The notes: a model not told the origin generated them from the sequence alone. A DNA stretch of 32,056 nucleotides from Clostridia bacterium (GCA_017934955.1 JAGBIO010000035.1:1-32056), one strand, 5' to 3'. Shown: positions 8,601-15,967, numbered from the stretch's first letter. Translations and numbers: made by a program.

Positions 8601-8629
8601 TTGACAAGCAAAAAATTATATTATACAAT
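8601..8629 (+). promoter_or_regulatory. Promoter of the tRNA pair
   Basis: TTGACA, 17 bases, TACAAT. The -10 ends 14 bases before the first base of tRNA-His, a strong consensus promoter as expected for stable RNA. Confidence 0.88.
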
Positions 8630-8643
8630 AATCCTTGCGTTAT

Positions 8644-8720
8644 GGTGGATGTAGTTCAGCTGGTAGAGCGCCAGATTGTGGTTCTGGTTGTCGTGGGTTC
8701 GAGTCCCATCGTCCACCCCA
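8644..8720 (+). tRNA. tRNA-His (anticodon GTG)
   Basis: Complete cloverleaf. The extra G at -1 (8644) pairs with C73, the identity feature of tRNA-His. Anticodon stem CCAGA/TCTGG encloses loop TTGTGGT with GTG at 8678-8680. T arm contains GGTTCGAGTCCC. CCA is encoded at 8718-8720. Confidence 0.97.
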
Positions 8721-8726
8721 TTTTAT

Positions 8727-8802
8727 TGGGATGTAGCCAAGTGGTAAGGCACCACACTTTGACTGTGGCATTTCGTAGGTTCGAATCCTGCCATCCCAGC
8801 CA
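8727..8802 (+). tRNA. tRNA-Gln (anticodon TTG)
   Basis: Acceptor TGGGATG pairs with CATCCCA, giving the T1-A72 pair common in tRNA-Gln. Anticodon stem CCACA/TGTGG with loop CTTTGAC places TTG at 8759-8761. T arm AGGTTCGAATCCT; CCA encoded. Only six bases separate it from tRNA-His, so they share one transcript. Confidence 0.97.
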
Positions 8803-8806
8803 AAAG

Positions 8807-8834
8807 AAGTCACAACTTATGTTGTGACTTTTTC
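8807..8834 (+). terminator. Intrinsic terminator of the tRNA unit
   Basis: AAGTCACAAC, loop TTAT, GTTGTGACTT, then TTTTC. A 10-bp stem right after the tRNA-Gln CCA. Confidence 0.9.
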
Positions 8835-8855
8835 TTTTCCGCTTTAACAGGGAAC

Positions 8856-8992
8856 AAAAGTGTTTTGCGCAGGCAAAACACCTGCGCCGAACGCGAGTTG
8901 CGTAGCAACATTCCTTTCGCGTGAGTGTGCTTCCCCGCGGAGCGTTTTTTGTTGTATAGGCAAAATCTTTGATTTTTCCTATACAACAAAAA
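8856..8992. repeat. 137-bp structured intergenic repeat, copy 1
   Basis: Nearly the same sequence recurs at 19406-19541, and a shortened piece at 15751-15792. It folds into three hairpins: GTGTTTTGC/GCAAAACAC, an ACGCGA/TCGCGT arm around GTTGCGTAGCAAC, and a 13-bp terminal arm TTGTTGTATAGG/CCTATACAACAA. Bases that differ between the copies change in pairs (GTGTTTTGC/GCAAAACAC becomes GTGCTTTGC/GCAAAGCAC), so structure is conserved. It sits in A/T tracts next to terminators. Confidence 0.8.
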
Positions 8993-9020
8993 CAGGTACC
9001 AAACCGAAGTTCAGTACCTG
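8985..9020 (-). terminator. Intrinsic terminator after the 9030 gene
   Basis: On the minus strand CAGGTAC pairs with GTACCTG around an AACTTCGGTT inner hairpin, followed by TTTTTGTTGT. The inner AACTTCGGTT also occurs in the terminator of the neighbouring paralog. Confidence 0.75.
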
Positions 9021-9029
9021 ATGAGTTGT

Positions 9030-9698
9030 TTAGAAGGGCTTGCGAAGGACAAGCACCCATGCGGCATAAGAATTCTTATCATGCGAGGCGCCATACCAAT
9101 TCGTAGCTGCAACCGGATCTACCATACCGCCTATATGGCAATTACCGCCGCACAGGACATATCCTGCATCATCATACACTGCCTTAAAGGTATTTCCGAC
9201 TCCATCCGCAGCACCACCGACATTTTTCGCTCCTGATGGCTCGATATCATGCGTCGCATCCGGCGAGTTATCATAGTTGCCGTCGCCCGAACTATCATCA
9301 CAAACATACTCTAATGACCAGTACCCCATAGCAATTCGCCAAGCATACCACAGATACAGTTCGTAAATCGTTCCGGGTTCCGACTGATATTCCGGTGCAA
9401 ACGCCTTTGCCTTGTCTTCCCACTCTATCGGTGCAAGTCCACGACAAACATCATGCCCCTTATGATAGTAAATATTGCCATTCTCATCTATCGACGCTTC
9501 GATTTTAGGAATGGCATAGTCATAATCGACCTTTTCCAGTGCCTTTTTAACACTCTTCAAGAATTTATTCTGCCTCCAAGTCTTTCCCGTCTGCTTGGAA
9601 AACCAGTCAGCGACGAGATTTCGCTTTGTTGCATTTATAAGTTCAAAGTACTCCATCCAAAACGGGCTCTTTCCAACGGCATAATTTTCCTGATTCAT
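9030..9698 (-). CDS. Unknown protein, paralog of the 9847-10509 gene
   Basis: About 222 residues, no signal peptide from the chosen start. It aligns along its length with the neighbouring gene: W-x2-YF near the start, KR-x-LV-x2-W, FLxxVxxALxxVDYDY, CRGLAPIEWEDKAKAFAPEY, then LWYAWxxAMG and VC. The C-terminal third is Gly/Ser-rich and ends AAWVLVLRKPF. That ending (a Trp or Tyr in a small-residue context before a final beta strand) is reminiscent of FISUMP/C-type-lectin-like folds, but this is only an impression. An in-frame start at 9770 is rejected: it lies inside the -10 box. The ATG at 9698 has GGGAGGATG in front. Function unknown. Confidence 0.75.
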   Translation of the reverse strand: MNQENYAVGKSPFWMEYFELINATKRNLVADWFSKQTGKTWRQNKFLKSVKKALEKVDYDYAIPKIEASIDENGNIYYHKGHDVCRGLAPIEWEDKAKAFAPEYQSEPGTIYELYLWYAWRIAMGYWSLEYVCDDSSGDGNYDNSPDATHDIEPSGAKNVGGAADGVGNTFKAVYDDAGYVLCGGNCHIGGMVDPVAATNWYGASHDKNSYAAWVLVLRKPF

Positions 9699-9768
9699 AA
9701 ACATCCTCCCAATATTTAACTTCACCGCTAAAACAATAGCAGTTACCAAAATATATGTTACCAGCTTC

Positions 9769-9797
9769 ATTATACATCGATATTATGCAAATGTGAA
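9769..9797 (-). promoter_or_regulatory. Promoter and leader of the 9030 gene
   Basis: TTCACA, 17 bases, TATAAT on the minus strand. The spacer carries GCATAAT, similar to the other two promoters of this cluster. Downstream, the leader contains ACTGCTA and TAGCGGT, which can form a stem also found in the paralog's leader. Confidence 0.82.
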
Positions 9798-9803
9798 TGC
9801 ATT

Positions 9804-9840
9804 TAAAAAAGAAAAGAGCACCAAACCGAAGTTTGGTGCT
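9804..9840 (-). terminator. Intrinsic terminator after the 9847 gene
   Basis: On the minus strand AGCACCAAAC, loop TTCG, GTTTGGTGCT, then a T-rich tail (CTTTTCTTTTTT). A UUCG tetraloop closes a 10-bp stem. Confidence 0.92.
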
Positions 9841-9846
9841 TTGAGG

Positions 9847-10509
9847 TTACTGCCGGATTGCAATCATGCAGGTGGCACCCTCAATGCCCTGATTGGGATC
9901 CGACCAGGCGTATATATCCGCCATCGCGCCGATAAAACTCGTCATGCGGCGAGTTCCACCGCCGCCAAGAATGGAGAAGCTTCCCGCACCGTCATAAACG
10001 ATCCGGCTATTCAAAGCCTGCTTCTGCGCGGCTTCCTGAATATACCGAATGTTACGAGAAGGCTTCCCGTTCTCTTCATCCTGGAGGTAGCGGGGTGTCT
10101 TCGTTCCGCATACCTGCGGAAGCGTTAGCCTTCCCTTTGCTACGCAATACGCGTAGTACAGGAACGCCTCATGACGATTCGCCATACCGGATTCATACTC
10201 CGGTGCGAATTCCTTCGCCAGCTTAACCCACTCGAGAGCGGACAAAGCTTCGCAAATCTCTTCACCGGCGCCGAAGCCCAGGCGCTTTCCGAAAAACTCC
10301 CAGGTTGGAGCAACGCGGGAAATGAGGTAATCGTAATTGATGTAGCTCAGTGCCTCATCAACCCGCTGTAGGAAAACCCTCTCTTCATGCAGCGCAGCAG
10401 AAACCTTGCTTCGCCACTCGGTAACAAGCGCACGCTTCTCCGGTCCCATGACCTGGAAATAGTCCAACCATTCCGGCTTGTTTTCGACGACACGAACGAC
10501 GTTTTTCAT
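9847..10509 (-). CDS. Unknown protein, paralog of the 9030-9698 gene
   Basis: 220 residues, predicted soluble. Shared blocks with the neighbour: EWLDYFQVMGPEKRALVTEW, FLQRVDEALSYINYDY, CEALSALEWVKLAKEFAPEY, AFLYYAYCVAKG and the final MIAIRQ strand. The C-terminal region (ILGGGGTRRM and YAWSDPNQG) is Gly-rich and less conserved. The G+C content here is visibly higher than in the flanking DNA, which hints at different ancestry from its surroundings. GGGAGGATTTAT precedes the ATG. It has its own consensus promoter and terminator, so the tandem pair is not an operon. Function unknown. Confidence 0.78.
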   Translation of the reverse strand: MKNVVRVVENKPEWLDYFQVMGPEKRALVTEWRSKVSAALHEERVFLQRVDEALSYINYDYLISRVAPTWEFFGKRLGFGAGEEICEALSALEWVKLAKEFAPEYESGMANRHEAFLYYAYCVAKGRLTLPQVCGTKTPRYLQDEENGKPSRNIRYIQEAAQKQALNSRIVYDGAGSFSILGGGGTRRMTSFIGAMADIYAWSDPNQGIEGATCMIAIRQ

Positions 10510-10581
10510 ATAAATCCTCCCTCGTTCGACTTCACTACTAAAAGAAAATAGCAGTTACAGGTATACATAACCTACGCCTTT

Positions 10582-10610
10582 ATTATACACTCAGGTTATG
10601 TAAATGTCAA
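10582..10610 (-). promoter_or_regulatory. Promoter of the 9847 gene with inverted repeat and conserved leader hairpin
   Basis: Perfect TTGACA, 17 bases, TATAAT. A 9-base inverted repeat (TACATAACC and GGTTATGTA) flanks the -10 box, a plausible operator. The leader then carries ACTGCTA and TAGTAGT; the paralog has ACTGCTA and TAGCGGT. Both pair fully if G-U is allowed. Confidence 0.85.
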
Positions 10611-10702
10611 CTCAATTGGAAAGAAATGACCAACCGAAATCATCAACTTAAAGTACTTTATAGACATAAGTAAGTCAGTGATTCCTTTTGGTTACAAACG
10701 AC

Positions 10703-10825
10703 CTATTTCATACAATATCCTCCTGCCTATAAGGCTTTGTTTTACTTTTCCGTCGAAAAAAAACGACGGATGAGTGCAAATTTCGCACACCGAAACATTA
10801 TACAACCACATTATGTAGTCGTCAA
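10703..10825 (-). pseudogene. Orphan promoter, leader and ribosome site followed by ATG-AAA-TAG
   Basis: TTGACG, 17 bases, TATAAT (10797-10825) resembles the promoters of the two paralogs, including ACATAA inside the spacer. The transcript would hold the hairpin CCGTCG/CGACGG (loop of T residues), a small GCC-TTATA-GGC hairpin, then AGGAGG and an ATG at 10711. The frame stops after two codons. This looks like the 5' end of a third family member whose body was deleted, or a small RNA. No frame continues downstream. Confidence 0.55.
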
Positions 10826-10853
10826 GCTTTTTTTATTTCTTATTCTATTGATG

Positions 10854-10944
10854 GTTACAGTTCAGAATCAAATTTATAGAAAAGGCACAAACACTGTAGG
10901 GACAGCATTTATGCTGTCCACAGAATTATGGTCTGACCTGTAAC
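10854..10944. repeat. Hairpin/MITE-like element, family 1
   Basis: 91 bp from GTTACAGTTCAGAATC to GGTCTGACCTGTAAC, with one central palindrome GGACAGCATTTATGCTGTCC (10903-10922). The remaining bases up to 11027 hold only CGCGGGA-GTA-TCCCGCG (11001-11017), a GC-rich palindrome past the end of the next minus-strand gene. Confidence 0.78.
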
Positions 10945-11027
10945 CGAGACTTTTCTAAAGTGCTAAAGAAAAATGAAAATTTGTCGATAACGTTATGTAC
11001 CGCGGGAGTATCCCGCGATTGATACAC

Positions 11028-11378
11028 TTATCGTCCGGTCATATTAGGAATCATATCCTTCACATTGTTACCGGCATCTTTTACCGCATTACCGGAATTT
11101 TGAACACCACCACTAATATCTTGTCCTAATTGATTTGGATTAATTTCAGTTGGCAATTGCCCATCCTTTGGCTGCTCAGTAATCGCATTTTTCATATTTG
11201 CGTTATTCGATGCCTTTGGTGATGTTGTATTTGGCAACGTTTGATTGATTTGTTGGGGATTCATTCCGTTATTTTTGTTGGTTCCGTTCGGCAATGTCGT
11301 CGATGCGGTAAAAACACCTACCAAAAGAACAAGACATGCCAAACCGAAGAAAACCATCAATAAATTTTTATTATTCAT
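11028..11378 (-). CDS. Small membrane-anchored or secreted protein, unknown
   Basis: 116 residues. After MNNKN comes one hydrophobic helix (LLMVFFGLACLVLLVGVF), then a polar Asn/Pro/Gly/Gln-rich stretch with no recognisable fold. The helix contains a Cys, but no clear lipobox. GAAAGGATG lies before the ATG. It is divergent from the exchanger gene. Function unknown. Confidence 0.75.
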   Translation of the reverse strand: MNNKNLLMVFFGLACLVLLVGVFTASTTLPNGTNKNNGMNPQQINQTLPNTTSPKASNNANMKNAITEQPKDGQLPTEINPNQLGQDISGGVQNSGNAVKDAGNNVKDMIPNMTGR

Positions 11379-11480
11379 AAAAAATCATCCTTTCTTCTCG
11401 ATTCAAGAATAGTCTTTGCAAATTTGCGGAAATTATTACGGTAGATAAAGGATTGATCATTCATCATTAGGAGGTATTTT

Positions 11481-12431
11481 ATGGCACAATTTTTAATTTT
11501 ATTGGTATCATTAGTAATTATTGTAATTACATCAGACAAGTTGATTGATTCCTCTTCCAAAATTGCTAAATTTTACGGTGTTCCGACTTTCATTATCGGT
11601 GTCTCGATTATTGCATTCGGGACCAGCGCGCCGGAATTGGTAGTCGGAATTATTTCATCCATTCAAAAAACTAATCAGCTTTCCTACGGAAATATTGTCG
11701 GGAGCTGTATTAATAATACCGGACTCATATTGGGAGTTTCTTCCTTGATTTTAACAATTTCGGTCAGTGCAAAAATTATGCGAAAAGAAATGCTTATGTT
11801 AGTCGGCGTAGAAACTATTTTATTAATTATGTCCTTAAACGGAAGTCTTTCACGAACGAACGGAATTATCTTAATTATCCTTGGAATCTTGTTTATTATT
11901 TACTTAATTAAAGGTGCCACAAGTGCAGAAGAATCTGCAGAAACGATTGAGAAAGGCGACTTGAAAAAACATTGGATTATCGTAATCTTCGGACTTATCG
12001 GATTAATCGTCAGCGGACAACTAATTGTCAGCTCCAGTACCGCGATTGCTGAAAGTTTCGGTATCGATCAATCTGCAATCGGACTTACCTTAGTTGCTCT
12101 TGGAACCACAATGCCGGAATTAATGACAAGTATCGCCGCCGCGAGACGCAAAGAAGATGACATGATTTTAGGAAACATCATCGGAAGCAACATTTTTAAT
12201 ATTCTATTGGTTTTAGGCGTTTCTTCTGCTATTCACCCGATTGCGATAAACATTATCGATCCTTTCAACATCTATCGTTCTCTCTTCATTGACGTCGGAA
12301 TCATGCTTCTGTTAACTGTATTAATTCATATCATCATGCTTTTACGAAAGAAAATCTCCTGGTTAAGCGGTATTCTGCTTCTATGTATTTACACTTTATA
12401 CATGTTCAAACAAATTTACTTTATTATGTAA
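11481..12431 (+). CDS. Calcium/sodium antiporter, CaCA family (YrbG-like)
   Basis: 316 residues with about ten membrane helices. It has the two inverted alpha repeats of Na/Ca exchangers: GTSAPELVVGI with GNIVGSCINNTGLILG in the first half, and GTTMPELMTSIAAARR with GNIIGSNIFNILLVLG in the second. The Glu in each PEL motif is the ion-binding residue in the family. A short cytoplasmic loop (SAEESAETIEKGDLKKH) separates the halves. AGGAGG lies before the ATG. It would export Ca2+ using the Na+ or H+ gradient; ion specificity cannot be read from sequence. Confidence 0.95.
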   Translation: MAQFLILLVSLVIIVITSDKLIDSSSKIAKFYGVPTFIIGVSIIAFGTSAPELVVGIISSIQKTNQLSYGNIVGSCINNTGLILGVSSLILTISVSAKIMRKEMLMLVGVETILLIMSLNGSLSRTNGIILIILGILFIIYLIKGATSAEESAETIEKGDLKKHWIIVIFGLIGLIVSGQLIVSSSTAIAESFGIDQSAIGLTLVALGTTMPELMTSIAAARRKEDDMILGNIIGSNIFNILLVLGVSSAIHPIAINIIDPFNIYRSLFIDVGIMLLLTVLIHIIMLLRKKISWLSGILLLCIYTLYMFKQIYFIM

Positions 12432-12476
12432 AAAAACTGTTTCGGAAAAATAAAATTTTCCCGAAACAGTTTTTTT
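12432..12476. terminator. Bidirectional intrinsic terminator
   Basis: AAACTGTTTCGG and CCGAAACAGTTT with a 15-base A/T-rich loop that can extend the stem, flanked by A6 on the left and T7 on the right. It closes the exchanger gene and can also serve the minus-strand gene ending at 12514. Confidence 0.92.
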
Positions 12477-12513
12477 AGGTCCCTTTATTACCTTTTGTCT
12501 CTCTAAAGGAGAA

Positions 12514-12801
12514 CTACTTCTTTCTCTCTATCACCCTTAAATTGGAATACTCCTTTTCCATCCGCCGCAAAACTTCCACAGTACCATCGGTAGAACCCAG
12601 ATCTAATACGGTCACACTCCATATCGAGTTTAACTTAAAAATCTCCTTCACCGCATTTTCCACTACGTCTTCTTGATTACAAACCCTTATAATCAACTCA
12701 ATATCCGCCGCATGATTCGCCCAATAAATACTGTCAAGCAGATGCGAAATTATCTCCCAAAGTCCAAATAAGGCTAATACCCATAAAATAATATATTGCA
12801 T
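12514..12801 (-). CDS. Minimal glycosyltransferase-2-like protein with N-terminal membrane helix
   Basis: 95 residues. A membrane helix (IILWVLALFGLWEII) is followed by only the first part of a GT-A fold: ELIIRVCNQEDVVENAVKEI, then VTVLDLGSTDGTVEVLRRM. D-x-GSTDGT is the nucleotide-binding motif of family 2 glycosyltransferases. The catalytic half is absent. It is short but has a clean start, a stop in a sensible place and no frameshift signs, so it may be a genuine small protein and not a remnant. It follows proS by 49 bases. Confidence 0.7.
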   Translation of the reverse strand: MQYIILWVLALFGLWEIISHLLDSIYWANHAADIELIIRVCNQEDVVENAVKEIFKLNSIWSVTVLDLGSTDGTVEVLRRMEKEYSNLRVIERKK

Positions 12802-12812
12802 ATGTATTCACC

Positions 12813-12837
12813 CTTAACATAATATGATTATGTTAAG
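12813..12837. promoter_or_regulatory. Perfect 11-bp inverted repeat between proS and the GT-like gene
   Basis: CTTAACATAAT, ATG, ATTATGTTAAG. On the minus strand it ends one base before the GGGTG ribosome site of the 12801 start, so a hairpin here could influence translation; it could equally be an operator. Confidence 0.55.
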
Positions 12838-12850
12838 AGAAAGGTGAAAA

Positions 12851-14104
12851 TTACGGTTTCAACAAGTCCGCCAATTTTTCAAAACTCAAGAAACACTTTT
12901 CACCATTCACTCTCTTCTCCACTTCCATAGTACCTTCCGGCGCCTTCTTGCCCAAAATCACAAGATACGGAACACCAAGCAACTTCGCATCTTTCAGCTT
13001 TTCGCCAAATCGCATCGCCCGATCATCCAGCAGCACTTCTGCCCCCCTCTTCCGCAAAGCCTCGTAACAAGCAAAAGCCTCTGCCCGCTTCTCTTCCGCA
13101 TACACCATAACCGCCGAATACGGCGCAATCTTCTCCGGCCATACCAAACCCTTCTCGTCGCAATTCATCTCCAAACAAGTCGCCAGCGTCCGATTGATGC
13201 CGATTCCGTAGCACCCCATAAAATACGGTTTCTTCTTTCCGTCGCGGTCAATGAAGCAGGCATTCATCCCCTGAGAATAATACGTTCCCAGTTGGAAAAT
13301 ATGTCCCACTTCAATACAAGACCTTCTCCGAAGCGTCTCAAAACACAAATCCGGATAGCGTTTTCTTAACGCATCTCTTTCTTGCGGAATCTCCAAAACT
13401 TCCATATTCCATCCGAGTCCGGTCGCTTCATCATACAGTAACTTATCCTCTCCGATATCGCAAATTACCATAAACTCTTCCGAAACACGTCCGCCCATCT
13501 CCGCATTTACTGCCTTCACCGGAACCGTTGCAAGTCCTAACGTTGCAAAAAACTCGCTGTACGCTTTCCTCATCTTTAAGTACTCTTCCGCCATATCCTC
13601 AAAACTCGTATGAAAACTGTACCCGTCCGCCATCATAAACTCTTTGCTTCGCAAGAGTCCGCCATGCGTCCGAATCTCATCCCGATATTTCATGCTGATC
13701 TGAAACACATTCACCGGCAAATCGCGGTAGGAAACCAGAATATTCCGCAAAAAATCTACCACCATCTCCTCGTGTGTCGGTCCCAAACAATACCAAGTGT
13801 CATTTCGATCTTGCAAAGTAAACATCTGCCGAGAATCTTTGTACACGTTCCAACGCCCCGACTCTTGCCAAAGTCTCGCCGGCTGCAGACTACTCAAAGA
13901 AATCTCCACGCAATCTGCGTCGCTCAGCTTTTCTCGAAGGAGCTCAATCAGCTTATTCCGCGATTTCACCAACAAAGGTCCCATACTGTAGATTCCCGCC
14001 GAATGACGCTTTAACAGACTACTCTGAAAAAGAATCTCCTGCGAAAGTGCCTCTTCCTGTCCTCTTACCTTCGACGTCCTAATTGCCAATTTCGACATTT
14101 TCAT
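12851..14104 (-). CDS. proS: Prolyl-tRNA synthetase lacking the INS editing domain
   Basis: 417 residues, against about 570 in common bacterial ProRS. Class II core: motif 1 region SAGIYSMGPLLVKSRNKL, motif 2 in KYRDEIRTHGGLLRSKEFMM, motif 3 MGCYGIGINRTLA. The C-terminal anticodon-binding domain is complete (SAVMVYAEE to ADLLKP). Between ISLSS-type core elements and VEVGHIFQLGTYYS-like sequence (IEVGHIFQLGTYYSQGMNA) the approximately 180-residue INS domain that clears Ala-tRNA(Pro) is missing: EFMVICDIGEDKLLY is followed after only ~45 residues by the GHIFQLG block. GGGAGG precedes the ATG. Such short ProRS forms are known in some bacteria, with editing left to a free-standing protein. Confidence 0.93.
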   Translation of the reverse strand: MKMSKLAIRTSKVRGQEEALSQEILFQSSLLKRHSAGIYSMGPLLVKSRNKLIELLREKLSDADCVEISLSSLQPARLWQESGRWNVYKDSRQMFTLQDRNDTWYCLGPTHEEMVVDFLRNILVSYRDLPVNVFQISMKYRDEIRTHGGLLRSKEFMMADGYSFHTSFEDMAEEYLKMRKAYSEFFATLGLATVPVKAVNAEMGGRVSEEFMVICDIGEDKLLYDEATGLGWNMEVLEIPQERDALRKRYPDLCFETLRRRSCIEVGHIFQLGTYYSQGMNACFIDRDGKKKPYFMGCYGIGINRTLATCLEMNCDEKGLVWPEKIAPYSAVMVYAEEKRAEAFACYEALRKRGAEVLLDDRAMRFGEKLKDAKLLGVPYLVILGKKAPEGTMEVEKRVNGEKCFLSFEKLADLLKP

Positions 14105-14264
14105 AATCCGTACCTCCCTATATTTGTCGATACCGTCCGAGAATTATTATGCAATTTGTTAAAGCATTGTAAGAACAACGGTTACAGTGTCCATTTTGCA
14201 TACTTAAAACATAATATTCCTCCCAAAATATTCACTTTTCTGTTAAAGTATAACACCCCCAAAC

Positions 14265-14289
14265 GGCAAAATCTGTCGGAATTTTGCCT
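14265..14289. other. Hairpin in the proS/HisRS-like divergent region
   Basis: GGCAAAAT and ATTTTGCC form an 8-bp stem. It lies upstream of the + promoter, so it belongs to DNA regulation or to the minus-strand proS leader. No T-box motif (TGGNACCGCG) was found in this region. Confidence 0.4.
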
Positions 14290-14299
14290 ACGAAATGTT

Positions 14300-14329
14300 T
14301 TGACCAAACAATTTTATCAGTGGTAGGAT
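14300..14329 (+). promoter_or_regulatory. Promoter of the HisRS-like gene
   Basis: TTGACC, 18 bases, TAGGAT. Transcription would begin near 14336, past the in-frame ATG at 14328, which therefore cannot be the start codon. Confidence 0.7.
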
Positions 14330-14411
14330 GAAACTATCCGATTATTTTTCAAAAGTAAATACTGTTTTGTATTTGCAGATACCATCATCATCTATTGAGG
14401 AGGAAATCACC

Positions 14412-15632
14412 ATGAAAAGTACAGAAAGCAAGATTCCGCAATTCTACGACATTTCCGACGAAGAATTGCACGCAGTAAACACTGTCTACCGCAAGATTTT
14501 GGAAAAAGCTAAGATTTATGGTTATGACGAAATTCAAACGAGTTCTTTCGAGTTAAAGGACCGCTACCTTTCCGCCACTAACGTCCACCCTTCTAAAATC
14601 TTCGAAGCGGTCCGCCCGAAACAAAGAACGACCTTTCTGCTCGCCTCAGACTTGGCAATGAGTATCAGTCGTTTTATCGCGGACCTTCCCACAATTCCTC
14701 CGGTTGTAAAGCTCATTCAGTTAAATAACCTTTTCCGGGACAGAATTCCGGAAATCAGCGGTTATCGGCGGGAATTTAAGCAGGTTCTGCTCGGCGTTTG
14801 GGGTAGCCCTTCCTTTTTCTATGACGCAGAATTGATTGATATCACCTATCGTTCGCTCCAAGAAATTCAGGGGATTCAGCTAAACTATCTGCAAATCTCC
14901 AACCACGATATCTTTAACGCTGTTTCTCCCGGATTAGCACAAGAAATTCGTTTCAATGGAATTGAAAAGTTAATCGAAAGCGACCTTTCTTCTTCCGACA
15001 AAGCAATCTTACTCTCCCTTTTCCACCAAGGAACTGTCCCGATCACGGAATTTTTCGATATTGCAAGTAACATCAAAAACGAAGAAATCCAAAAAGAGGT
15101 TGAGAAAGTAAAAACCGTTTACCACTATCTGCATACCCTGCAATTCCCCGGAAAAATCCTCTTCTCCCTCTCAAACTTCGGCGGAACCGGTCACTACACC
15201 GGAATGAATTACCGAATCTACGCCAATTTAAGAGAAGAAAAAGGAGTCCTCATCGCAGACGGCGGACGAATCAATAACCTTTGTCAAAAGTTCAATCCGA
15301 CAAAAGAAATCGACGCCGTATGTATGGGAATCGGAATTCAAGTAATCGCTCAAAAACTATTTTTCGCCCAAAAGGAAAAAGTCCTTTTAATTCTTCCCGA
15401 AAAAGAACTGAATCAAGCGATGTACCAAATTCTTATAATTCGAAAAATACTATCCGACTATCGCGTCTCGATTCTCCCGCTTCCCACCTTGGAGCGGAAA
15501 AAGCAATTTTTCCAAAGTCCCTTCTATCAAAACTGCTGCTTTATCTTTTACGAAAAAGAACATATAGAAGTTCGTTCCGATAACCCCGAACAAAAAGCAA
15601 CCATCGAAAAGTTGCTTTGTACGTTTCTTTAA
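14412..15632 (+). CDS. Histidyl-tRNA synthetase-like protein (HisZ-type paralog)
   Basis: 406 residues of class II HisRS fold. Residues ~1-30 hold the start (IPQFYDISDEEL). Motif 2 appears as FRDRIPEISGYRREFKQVLL. The histidine-site region is GGTGHYTGMNYRIY followed by DGGRINNL, where true HisRS has RGLDYYTG and GGRYDGL. The missing RGLDYYT Arg and Asp and the weak C-terminal anticodon domain argue against a working HisRS. HisZ, the regulatory partner of ATP phosphoribosyltransferase HisG, is the closest known role, but no hisG or other his gene is in this window. GAGGAGG precedes the ATG at 14412. Confidence 0.8.
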   Translation: MKSTESKIPQFYDISDEELHAVNTVYRKILEKAKIYGYDEIQTSSFELKDRYLSATNVHPSKIFEAVRPKQRTTFLLASDLAMSISRFIADLPTIPPVVKLIQLNNLFRDRIPEISGYRREFKQVLLGVWGSPSFFYDAELIDITYRSLQEIQGIQLNYLQISNHDIFNAVSPGLAQEIRFNGIEKLIESDLSSSDKAILLSLFHQGTVPITEFFDIASNIKNEEIQKEVEKVKTVYHYLHTLQFPGKILFSLSNFGGTGHYTGMNYRIYANLREEKGVLIADGGRINNLCQKFNPTKEIDAVCMGIGIQVIAQKLFFAQKEKVLLILPEKELNQAMYQILIIRKILSDYRVSILPLPTLERKKQFFQSPFYQNCCFIFYEKEHIEVRSDNPEQKATIEKLLCTFL

Positions 15633-15657
15633 GAATGTCCCCTTCACGTTTTGACCT

Positions 15658-15792
15658 CTCGGACAGCATAAATGCTGTCCCTACACACAAACAAGTGGTG
15701 CCCTGCATAGGACATCACTTCTTCTTTACGATTTTAACGAAAAAACTATTTTGTGTAGGCAAAACACCTGCACCGAGCGCGAGTGTGCTTCC
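15658..15792. repeat. Isolated palindrome plus truncated 137-bp repeat
   Basis: GGACAGCATAAATGCTGTCC at 15661-15680 is a family-1 palindrome without the element ends. At 15751-15792, TTGTGTAGGCAAAACACCTG to GTGTGCTTCC matches the 137-bp repeat but lacks its GTTGCGTAGCAAC arm; the deletion lies between two similar GCGAGT/GCGTGAGT stretches. The whole gap 15633-15875 holds no other feature I can see. Confidence 0.7.
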
Positions 15793-15897
15793 TATAAATC
15801 TTCTCCAAAGCAAACACTTGTTCTTTAAACGGATTCGAAAACGGAACTTGTAACTTTTCTCTCTCCGCCGCCAAAAAGGAGGGGTCTTACGAGATAC

Positions 15898-15951
15898 ATG
15901 TTGAAAATATTCATAATAATCGTACTCATGTTATTCATACTTACAGGTTAA
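15898..15951 (+). pseudogene. Decayed copy of the small hydrophobic peptide gene
   Basis: 17 codons (MLKIFIIIVLMLF...). The DNA from AAAGGAGGG onward aligns base by base with the intact copy at 19309. At the position of its start codon this copy has ACG (15889), so only a later ATG 13 bases from the ribosome site remains, and it stops five codons early relative to the other. The 5' leader with promoter and CTGTCCTTA repeat is not conserved. The downstream terminator and antisense promoter are kept. Confidence 0.65.
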
Positions 15952-15967
15952 TGCAGCTGAGGGTACG

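Noticed and set aside
8159-8604. Open frames on both strands over the 8294-8572 region
   Set aside because: They read through palindromic element sequence, lack ribosome sites and overlap the sigma factor leader.
9698-9770. Membrane-segment N-terminus for the 9030 gene
   Set aside because: The upstream start lies inside the -10 box, and the paralog starts at the position equivalent to 9698.
10703-10800. c-di-GMP-I riboswitch
   Set aside because: AAAGCC-TTATA-GGC resembles one arm, but the conserved receptor and first-stem bases are absent.
14328-14411. Longer N-terminus for the HisRS-like protein
   Set aside because: The ATG overlaps the -10 box of the promoter; GAGGAGG supports 14412.
14105-14411. 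T-box riboswitch for proS or the HisRS-like gene
   Set aside because: No TGGNACCGCG antiterminator sequence and no terminator hairpin with a T-run between promoter and start.
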